Shown here: in pieces, positions 1 through 5,151 of the stretch
Layout of the letters: every line of letters starts with the position of its first letter
Position numbering within the stretch: the first letter of the stretch is position 1
Origin: Gemmatimonadota bacterium
Lineage (GTDB): Bacteria > Gemmatimonadota > Gemmatimonadetes > Gemmatimonadales > Gemmatimonadaceae
Reading direction: 5' to 3'
Assembly: GCA_947475795.1 (NCBI GenBank)
Contig: CANJOX010000263.1
Span: 1 to 5,151, forward strand
DNA: 5,151 bases
Translations under genes and position numbers: made by a program
The notes under the pieces: generated by a model
Databases searched by the model: none
Seen by the model: the letters and a program-made list of their open reading frames with translations, nothing else
Told to the model about the DNA's origin: nothing

Positions 1-576
1 CGACTCGGGCGTCTCCTCCACCAGCTCACCATTCGCGATCACGCGATGTGTGGACGGCGCGCGCACGATCCAATCCACGAGCGCCTTGTCGGACGGATGA
101 TCGACCGTGGCGAGCCATTGCCGCGCGCGGTCGGGAAAGTTGTCACCGAAGGCGGTCCAGCCCAGGACCGAGTCGCGTCGCACGATGAGGCCATCGGTGG
201 GCAGGCCGCGATAAAACACGGCCACGCGCACCGTATCGTTGCGGCCACTCGGCAACGCCACACGCACGCTGTCGCCGGGACGTGTAAACGACACCCGCAC
301 ACCGTTCACGCGCGTGGAGTCCACGCGCATGGCCGACGTCAGGTCGAGCGACAGCGACATGGCAGCGTGACGCACCGCCGTCGTGGTGGCGGTGAAGTGG
401 ATCGTATCGGGGAACGCGCGCGCCGGAAAGTCGACGCGAAACTCGTAGTGCAGCACGTCGATACCGGCACGGCGAGCGCCAGTGCGACCTGGCGAGTCCT
501 GGGCCGAAAGCACGGGGCCAGCCATCGAGGTCAGGAGCAGCGCTGCGACGGCACGCAGGCGAGAGAGAGAAGGCAT
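1..576 (-). CDS. Secreted M1-family metallopeptidase (aminopeptidase N-like), N-terminal part, cut by left window edge
   Basis: The first 192 residues are visible and the frame is still open at position 1. Residues 1-25 form a signal peptide: arginines at 6 and 8, a hydrophobic stretch at about 9-23, and likely cleavage after LSA25 before QD, so the product is probably exported. The mature part begins with a beta-rich region (HYEFRVDF at 43-50), as in the N-terminal saddle domain of M1 peptidases. The diagnostic stretch is GDNFPDRARQW at 144-154, followed by VDHPSDKA at 158-165 and ANGELVEE at 181-188, a conserved signature of bacterial M1 aminopeptidases. The zinc site (HEXXH...E) and the GxMEN motif would lie beyond the window, so catalytic competence cannot be judged. 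The ATG at 576 is chosen because an in-frame TAG lies at 586-588 and no other start lies between; no Shine-Dalgarno sequence precedes it. Family call from recognised motifs; the exact substrate is unknown. Confidence 0.85.
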   Translation of the reverse strand, partial: MPSLSRLRAVAALLLTSMAGPVLSAQDSPGRTGARRAGIDVLHYEFRVDFPARAFPDTIHFTATTTAVRHAAMSLSLDLTSAMRVDSTRVNGVRVSFTRPGDSVRVALPSGRNDTVRVAVFYRGLPTDGLIVRRDSVLGWTAFGDNFPDRARQWLATVDHPSDKALVDWIVRAPSTHRVIANGELVEETPES

Positions 577-582
577 CCGGAC

Positions 583-611
583 ATGCTATGGCGCACGGTA
601 CCGACCGGCAA
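583..611 (-). promoter_or_regulatory. Possible sigma-70-type promoter for the M1 peptidase gene, placing +1 at its ATG
   Basis: Reading the minus strand, TTGCCG (611-606; 4 of 6 matches to TTGACA) is followed after exactly 17 bases by TAGCAT (588-583; 4 of 6 matches to TATAAT). Counting the last base of the -10 hexamer as -7 puts +1 at position 576, the A of the peptidase start codon. This fits the absence of a ribosome binding site and would give a leaderless transcript. Both boxes are imperfect, and such matches can arise by chance, so this is a prediction only. Confidence 0.35.
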
Positions 612-630
612 GGTAACGATCCAGTGCGCC
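590..630. repeat. 7-bp perfect inverted repeat in the gap between the SDR and peptidase genes
   Basis: GGCGCAC at 590-596 and GTGCGCC at 624-630 are perfect reverse complements separated by 27 bases. The arms flank the proposed -35 box, so the repeat could be an operator or the base of a long-looped RNA hairpin. It is not followed by a T-run in the minus-strand direction, so it is not a typical intrinsic terminator. Seven bp in GC-rich DNA may be chance. Confidence 0.3.
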
Positions 631-653
631 TGCTCCGTCTCCGCCCCCGGACC

Positions 654-1409
654 TCACCACGCCCGTTCCGCCCCCGTCCAGTCGAGGAAGCTTCCCGTCT
701 TCTCGCGCGGCAACCGTTCCATCTGGCTCAACAACCCGAGCGCCGCTTCATCAATCGGCACGCGGAACGCCGGGCCATCGGGCGTGGTGGCGAAGTGCCC
801 GGGGTTACCGAGCATCAGCACGATACGTTCCTCGCTCAGATCATGCGCCAGCGCGCGCATGTGCATGTGCAACGCCGCACCGCTGGCGCAGGTGGCGTAG
901 TCACCGCCCTGCGTCTTACCGGCGAGCGAGCCGAGCCAGCTGCTGACCACCAGCACCCGCGCCCCGTCGCGATTGACGAGAAACGGCAACAGGGTACGCA
1001 CCAAGAGAAGCGGCGCCACGGCATGCCGCCGGTAGTGCTCGGTAAGCCCGGTGCCCGAGAAGGTGGACAACGCTTCGTCGCGTTCCGTATCAGCCAGCTT
1101 CTCATGCTGCCCCGGCTCGGCCGGCGCGATGATCAGCTGATCGAGCGTATCGGTGAGACTCTCCAACACCGGCACCGCGTCGGCCACCAACGACGGATCG
1201 GCGGGGTCGAGCGCGATCAGCTCCAGGCCGCCGTACTCGGCTCGCAGATCCGCCAGCACCGGCACGCGGGCGGGATTGCGTGCCGCCGCGTAGACCTTGT
1301 CGCCGCGAATCAGACACTGCCGCACCAGCTCCACCCCCAGCGGTCGCGCCGCGCCGGTAATCAGGGTGCGCCGGGGCGACGCCAGCGCGTGCGCGCCGGT
1401 GCCGGTCAC
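654..1409 (-). CDS. Short-chain dehydrogenase/reductase family protein, C-factor-like, with degenerate active site
   Basis: The 251-residue protein has the length and fold pattern of a classical SDR. TLITGAARPLG at 15-25 is the Rossmann nucleotide-binding loop, LDPAD at 67-71 matches the usual adenine-contact LDVTD, PLLLVRTLLPFL at 133-144 is helix 4, RVLVVSS at 151-157 is the strand carrying the catalytic serine, and the C-terminus (GSFLDWTG...W, 239-251) matches the ending of C-factor/CsgA-like SDRs. Key residues have changed. The middle glycine of TGxxxGxG is Pro23, NNAG reads roughly as IAPA (94-97), the helix-4 Asn aligns with His129, and the YxxxK pair aligns with Thr173 and Gly177, with only an offset Tyr171 nearby. 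Redox activity is therefore doubtful. The start is a GTG at 1409 that overlaps the thrC stop (GTGA) and follows a good Shine-Dalgarno. It is the third gene of the thrA-thrC operon; substrate and role are unknown. Confidence 0.85.
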   Translation of the reverse strand: MTGTGAHALASPRRTLITGAARPLGVELVRQCLIRGDKVYAAARNPARVPVLADLRAEYGGLELIALDPADPSLVADAVPVLESLTDTLDQLIIAPAEPGQHEKLADTERDEALSTFSGTGLTEHYRRHAVAPLLLVRTLLPFLVNRDGARVLVVSSWLGSLAGKTQGGDYATCASGAALHMHMRALAHDLSEERIVLMLGNPGHFATTPDGPAFRVPIDEAALGLLSQMERLPREKTGSFLDWTGAERAW

Positions 1410-2776
1410 GAGGCACTCCGCAGCACCGCTTCCACCGCGCTCACCGTCGCCTCAATCTCGATGGGGCGATTGGCCCGCGCGTAGTCGTCACGTTGATGCA
1501 GCTCCACCAGCATGCCGGGATCCTTGAGCACATGTCCGGTGAGCACCGCCACCACGGTGTCCCCTGCTCCGATGATGCCGTCTCGCACCAATTGGCGCAC
1601 GCCGGCCACGCTGGCCGCACTGGCCGGCTCGCAGCCCACCCCCGCCCCGTCAATGGTCACCTTGGCATCGATGATCTCATCGTCGGTGGCCGAAATCACC
1701 AGGCCGTCGGTTTCGCGGATCGCCCGGACGGCGCGATCCCACGACGCCGGGTCCCCGATACGGATGGCCGTGGCGATCGTGTCGGCCTGCACGGTGTAGC
1801 GGGTCGCGAAATCCTCGCGGAAGGCCCGCGCGAACGGTGCCGCGCCGGCGGCCTGCACGCTCACGATTCGCGGAACCTTCGTGATGAGTCCCAGCGCCTT
1901 GGCTTCCCGCAGCGCCTTCCCGAAGGCCGCGGTGTTCCCCAAGTTGCCGGAGGGCAGCACGATGAAGTCGGGCGCGTTCCATCCGAGCTGCTGCAGCATC
2001 TCGAACACAATGGTCTTCTGTCCTTCCACCCGCCACGGATTGATGGAGTTGAGCAGGTAGATCCCGAGCTCGCGCGAGGCCTGCTGCACCAACCGCAGGC
2101 ATTCGTCGAAATCGCCCTTCACCAGCAAGGTGCGCGCGCCGTACGACAACGTCTGTGCCAGCTTGCCGAGCGCAATCTTGCCCGCCGGTACGAACACGAG
2201 CCCGGGAATGCCGGCCTGCGCCGCGTACGACGCCAGCGCCGCCGACGTGTTGCCAGTGCTCGCACACGCCACCGCGCTCGCCCCAATGCGCACCGCCTGC
2301 GTGGTGCCGACGGTCATGCCGCGATCCTTGAACGAGCCGGTGGGATTGTGTCCTTCATGCTTGATCAGCAATCCGTCGCACCCGGTGTACTTCGAGATCG
2401 CCGCCCGCGACAACAACGGCGTGTTCCCCTCGGGATGACTCACGATCGCCTCACCCGCCCCGGGCATCACGATCGATTCGAAGCGCCAGACGCCCGAGGC
2501 GTGTCCCATCGGCAGCGCGCAACAATGCTGCGAGAAACTGTGCTTGATGGCGTTGGCCGATAGTGGCGCGTCGAATTCATCGACCGGCGCGCGATGAATG
2601 ATCTCCAGCAGCCCACCGCACGACGGGCAATCGGGCGCGGCGTCGAGTGGCGACAGCAGCTGCCCGCACGCGGCGCATCGCTGCACGCTGCGTTCGGCAC
2701 CGACCGGTAGCCCGGTCACGCCCGCTGGCAGGAATACGGCGTCGGTCGGCAATGGATGAAGCATTGGCGTGGTCAT
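1406..2776 (-). CDS. thrC: Threonine synthase (PLP-dependent), with N-terminal zinc ribbon
   Basis: The enzyme converts O-phospho-L-homoserine and water to L-threonine and phosphate, the last step of threonine synthesis, in the cytoplasm. The 456-residue protein opens with a zinc-ribbon-like pair of CxxC motifs (Cys34/Cys37 and Cys50/Cys53). The fold-type II PLP core follows: NPTGSFKDRG (144-153) carries the PLP lysine, Lys150; ASTGNTSAA (172-180) is the Asn-containing cofactor loop; LPSGNLGN (274-281) is the phosphate-binding loop; and NPWRVEGQKT (246-255) and VLTGHVLKDP (411-420) are further threonine synthase signatures. All expected catalytic residues are present. The ATG at 2776 overlaps the thrA stop as ATGA; no Shine-Dalgarno is visible upstream, so translation probably depends on coupling to thrA. 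An alternative ATG four codons in (2764) cannot be excluded. Its stop overlaps the next gene's GTG. Cysteate or diaminopropionate-type relatives share the fold, but the thrA linkage supports threonine synthase. Confidence 0.95.
   Translation of the reverse strand: MTTPMLHPLPTDAVFLPAGVTGLPVGAERSVQRCAACGQLLSPLDAAPDCPSCGGLLEIIHRAPVDEFDAPLSANAIKHSFSQHCCALPMGHASGVWRFESIVMPGAGEAIVSHPEGNTPLLSRAAISKYTGCDGLLIKHEGHNPTGSFKDRGMTVGTTQAVRIGASAVACASTGNTSAALASYAAQAGIPGLVFVPAGKIALGKLAQTLSYGARTLLVKGDFDECLRLVQQASRELGIYLLNSINPWRVEGQKTIVFEMLQQLGWNAPDFIVLPSGNLGNTAAFGKALREAKALGLITKVPRIVSVQAAGAAPFARAFREDFATRYTVQADTIATAIRIGDPASWDRAVRAIRETDGLVISATDDEIIDAKVTIDGAGVGCEPASAASVAGVRQLVRDGIIGAGDTVVAVLTGHVLKDPGMLVELHQRDDYARANRPIEIEATVSAVEAVLRSAS
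1416..1419 (-). promoter_or_regulatory. Ribosome binding site for the SDR gene, inside the 3' end of thrC
   Basis: GGAG on the minus strand lies six bases upstream of the GTG start at 1409. This supports the non-ATG start, since the next in-frame methionines are only in the second half of the protein (around residue 182). It is the clearest Shine-Dalgarno at any of the starts visible here. Confidence 0.6.
2773..2776 (-). other. ATGA stop/start overlap coupling thrA to thrC
   Basis: The TGA stop of thrA (2775-2773) and the ATG of thrC (2776-2774) share bases. The bases just upstream on the minus strand (CAGCTCACGCCGTC) show no purine-rich Shine-Dalgarno, so ribosomes ending thrA most likely reinitiate on thrC. 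This would tie the amounts of the two enzymes together. The junction is seen directly; coupling is inferred. Confidence 0.7.
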
Positions 2777-5151
2777 GACGGCGTGAGCTGAAGGATGTCG
2801 TTGAGCACACCGGCGGCGGTGACCGCCGGACCGGCGCCCGGCCCGGTGATCACCAGCGGATGCTCACGATACCGCATGGTGGTGAAGACGATCTGATTAT
2901 CGGTGCCACGCAATCCCGCCAGCGGATGCGTGAGCGGCACGGCGCGCAGCCCCACTTCGACTTTCTTCGGCGAGGCGTTCAACACATAGCGCAACACGCG
3001 CCCCTGCTTGGTGGCCGCCGCGAAACGCTCAGCCCACGCCGCGTCCTGCCGCGACAATGTCGCCAGGAACGTCGGCAGGGGCATCTTCCGATACGCCGCC
3101 GGCACCAGCGACTCCACGGTCACGTCGGTCAGATCACCGCCAAATCCCATCATGCGCGCCAGGATCAAGGCCTTCCGCGCCACATCCATCCCGGACAAAT
3201 CGTCGCGCGGATCGGGCTCGGTGAAGCCGCGCGACATCGCATCCCGCAGTGACTCGCTGAAGGCGCGGCCCTTGCCGATTTCGGTCAGCAGGAAGCCGAG
3301 TGTGCCCGACGTACAGCCCTCGATGCGCAGCACTTTGTCGCCCGTTTCCACGAGCTTCGCGTAACTGTCCATCACGGGGAGTCCGGCGCCGACCGTGGTC
3401 TCGTGCAACAGCCGCGAGCCGTGCTTGGCCGCCAGCGCCCGCAGCGACTCCACTTCAGCGCGAGGCGCCGACAACGGACGCTTGTTGGCCATCACGATAT
3501 CCATTTTGGCCAGGATCGCCGCGCGGATGGCCGGCAGCGTTTCGTGCGCCGTGACATCCACCAGCACCGGACGCGACAGCGCATGCGCGCCGATGTGCGC
3601 CACGGCGTCGGCGGCCGATGCCGCGCGTCCGCCGGCCATCGTGGCCAGCGTCCCGCCCGCCTCTTTGGCGCGCGCGTACGACACCAACTGGCGCGCGCTC
3701 AGCCCGTCGGGGGCAAACACGTAGCCGCTGCGGTCGATGAGTCCCACGATGGTGGGCTTCACGCGGCGCCGCACGCGCGGCAGCATGCGCAGCAGTTCAC
3801 GGCCGATCAGGCCGACCCCCAGCAGCACCACTTCGAGCCGGTCATCTTCGCGCAGCCCACCGCCACCGATTTTGTCGAGCTGGAATTCGTCGTGCACCGC
3901 GCGCGCCGCCGTTTCGGCGTCCGCCTCGGCGATCACGACGGAGATGTTGAGTTCACTCGATCCCTGCGCGATGGCCACGATGTTGACCCCGGCCCGGGAC
4001 AGCGCCGTGAACATGCGCGACGCGATACCGGGCGAGCCGGCCATGCCCAGCCCGACCACCGCCAGCGTGGCCATGCCGGACTGGACGTCCATGCCTTCGA
4101 GTTCGCGGCGCGACAGTTCCAGCGCGAACGCCTGCTCCAGCGCCGCCCGCGCCTCACCACCGCGTTCGGCGGGCACGCACAGACAGATCGAATGCTCCGA
4201 CGACGCCTGCGAAATGAGCGTGACGGAAATCCCCGCCTGCTGCAGCGAGGCGAACGTGCGCGCCGCGATACCGGGCACGCCGAGCATGCCGTTGCCCGTC
4301 ACCGTGACGAGCGCCTGGTTGCGCACCACCGACAACGCCTTCACGGGGTAGCGCGTGAGCGTATGCCGTACCGAGATCTCCGTGCCGGGCGCCGTGGGGT
4401 CGGCAAACGGACGCACGAACACCGGCACGCGCACGCGCGCCAGCGGAATGAGCGCGCGCGGATGCAGCACCTTGGCGCCGTAGTAGGCCAGCTCCGCTGC
4501 TTCACGGACGTTGAGCTGCGGCACGATGCGGGCCGTACTCACGAGGCGCGGGTCGGTGGTCATCAACCCCGGCACATCCTTCCAGAGCGTAATGCGCGCG
4601 GCGCGCAGCGCGCGGCCCAGGACGGTGGCCGTGAGGTCGCTGCCACCGCGCCCCAGCGTCACGAGTGCGCCGTCAGCGGTACCGCCCACAAAGCCCGGGA
4701 TCACAGCGAACACCCGTTTGGCCAGAAGCGGACGCAGCTGCGTGCGCACCTCGCGGTCGGTGGCGGCGAGATCGGGGAATGCACCACCGAAGACGCCGTC
4801 GGTCCGGATCAGCGTCGCCGCCTCCACGTACTGCGCCTTGGCCCCACGCGCCAGCAGCCCCGCCACCACCAGTCGCGCCGACAGTTGCTCGCCGCGCACC
4901 ACGAGAAAGTCCTGCGTGCGCGGCGTGAGCTCGCGCAGCGAGGCGACCCCGTGCGCCAGCGTGCGCAGTTCGGCAAAAGCGGCATCGAGCTCGCGCAATA
5001 GCGTCGCGCGCGCGCGCGCATTTCCGATGATCGCCGTGGCCACCACGCGATGACGCGTGTGCAGCCGGCTGATGAGATCGTCGGCCGCGCGGCCATCCCC
5101 GGCGCGCGCCGCCACGGCCACCGCCAGCAGCGCGTCAGTCACGCCCGCCAG
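2773..5151 (-). CDS. thrA: Bifunctional aspartate kinase/homoserine dehydrogenase, 5' end cut by right window edge
   Basis: This fused enzyme phosphorylates aspartate and later reduces aspartate semialdehyde to homoserine with NAD(P)H. The frame is open to the edge; a GTG at 5142 is internal, because the preceding LAG continues the conserved aspartokinase AGVTDALL motif. About 35-45 residues, including KFGGTS, lie outside. Numbering from 5142, the kinase region has RGEQLSA (83-89), TLGRGGSD (162-169), WKDVPGLMTTDPR (187-199) and YYGAKVLHPRAL (220-231). Two ACT domains follow (about 273-345 and 358-420), the usual site of threonine feedback control. The dehydrogenase has the dinucleotide loop GVGLIG (442-447), DVTA (529-532), ANK (552-554), ETTVGAGLPV (581-590), EGCTSGTLGFL (608-618) and TEPDPRDDLSGMDVARKA (641-658), which includes the expected catalytic Asp/Lys. 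The visible 792 residues plus the missing part give about 830, close to E. coli ThrA (820). MetL, the methionine isozyme, is the alternative; the thrC neighbour favours ThrA. Confidence 0.95.
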   Translation of the reverse strand: MAGVTDALLAVAVAARAGDGRAADDLISRLHTRHRVVATAIIGNARARATLLRELDAAFAELRTLAHGVASLRELTPRTQDFLVVRGEQLSARLVVAGLLARGAKAQYVEAATLIRTDGVFGGAFPDLAATDREVRTQLRPLLAKRVFAVIPGFVGGTADGALVTLGRGGSDLTATVLGRALRAARITLWKDVPGLMTTDPRLVSTARIVPQLNVREAAELAYYGAKVLHPRALIPLARVRVPVFVRPFADPTAPGTEISVRHTLTRYPVKALSVVRNQALVTVTGNGMLGVPGIAARTFASLQQAGISVTLISQASSEHSICLCVPAERGGEARAALEQAFALELSRRELEGMDVQSGMATLAVVGLGMAGSPGIASRMFTALSRAGVNIVAIAQGSSELNISVVIAEADAETAARAVHDEFQLDKIGGGGLREDDRLEVVLLGVGLIGRELLRMLPRVRRRVKPTIVGLIDRSGYVFAPDGLSARQLVSYARAKEAGGTLATMAGGRAASAADAVAHIGAHALSRPVLVDVTAHETLPAIRAAILAKMDIVMANKRPLSAPRAEVESLRALAAKHGSRLLHETTVGAGLPVMDSYAKLVETGDKVLRIEGCTSGTLGFLLTEIGKGRAFSESLRDAMSRGFTEPDPRDDLSGMDVARKALILARMMGFGGDLTDVTVESLVPAAYRKMPLPTFLATLSRQDAAWAERFAAATKQGRVLRYVLNASPKKVEVGLRAVPLTHPLAGLRGTDNQIVFTTMRYREHPLVITGPGAGPAVTAAGVLNDILQLTPS
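5005..5020. repeat. 16-base alternating pyrimidine-purine (CG) tract within thrA
   Basis: Bases 5005-5019 are an unbroken CG alternation, extended by an A at 5020. On the minus strand it encodes the Ala-Arg-rich stretch RARA near the N-terminal end of the kinase region. Such tracts can adopt Z-DNA under negative supercoiling and are prone to slippage. Most likely it is only a by-product of high GC and Ala/Arg codons. Confidence 0.4.

Noticed and set aside
561..570. (GA)5 dinucleotide run at codons 3-5 of the peptidase, a possible phase-variation tract
   Set aside because: Five units is too short to suggest frequent slippage, and it simply encodes Ser-Leu-Ser of the signal peptide.
531..584. 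A 17-codon minus-strand frame starting at the ATG at 584, overlapping the peptidase start
   Set aside because: It lies out of frame with the peptidase gene, has no Shine-Dalgarno, and its first base would be upstream of the predicted transcript start. It is a chance ATG inside the -10 region.
46..1484. Two long plus-strand open frames (46-900 and 588-1484) opposite the peptidase and SDR genes
   Set aside because: The minus-strand products carry clear M1 peptidase and SDR signatures; the plus-strand products are Arg/His-rich and resemble nothing known to me.
1493..2563. A 356-codon open frame on the plus strand opposite thrC
   Set aside because: Same pattern: Arg/His-rich low-complexity product with no family resemblance, fully explained as the shadow of thrC codon use.
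3403..5001. A 532-codon open frame on the plus strand opposite thrA
   Set aside because: It lies entirely antisense to a well-conserved aspartokinase/homoserine dehydrogenase, its product is dominated by His, Arg and Gln with no recognisable motif, and long antisense frames are expected in high-GC DNA.
5140..5142. GTG at 5142 as the true start of thrA
   Set aside because: The frame continues upstream to the window edge with LAG completing the conserved AGVTDALL motif, and the N-terminal KFGG nucleotide-binding part of the kinase would otherwise be missing.

Overview
The window is a high-GC, densely coding bacterial segment in which every supported gene lies on the minus strand, so the genes read from right to left. 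Gene content and protein style fit a high-GC Gram-negative-type environmental bacterium. My best guess is Gemmatimonadota or a similar lineage, because a fused aspartokinase/homoserine dehydrogenase with a WKDVPG-type kinase motif sits next to a secreted M1-type peptidase. This placement is an impression from sequence style, not a search result.

Layout, in transcription order: (1) 5151-2773, thrA, the bifunctional aspartate kinase/homoserine dehydrogenase, cut by the right window edge so that about the first 35-45 residues are missing. (2) 2776-1406, thrC, a threonine synthase with an N-terminal zinc ribbon. (3) 1409-654, a short-chain dehydrogenase/reductase (SDR) of the C-factor-like type whose nucleotide-binding and catalytic motifs are largely eroded. 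(4) A 77-base gap (653-577) with a possible promoter and a 7-bp inverted repeat. (5) 576 to beyond position 1, the signal peptide and N-terminal domain of a secreted M1-family metallopeptidase, cut by the left edge.

The first three genes overlap by four bases at each junction (ATGA at thrA/thrC, GTGA at thrC/SDR), so they almost certainly form one translationally coupled operon. ThrA performs the first and third steps of the aspartate-to-threonine route and ThrC performs the last. Homoserine kinase (thrB), needed between them, is not in the window and is not between thrA and thrC. The role of the SDR in this operon is unknown. The peptidase looks like a separate unit, perhaps read from its own promoter as a leaderless message.

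No RNA genes, mobile elements, CRISPR arrays or convincing intrinsic terminators were seen. The window is mostly ordinary core metabolism. The items most worth a second look are the degenerate SDR locked into the threonine operon and the possible leaderless start of the peptidase gene.
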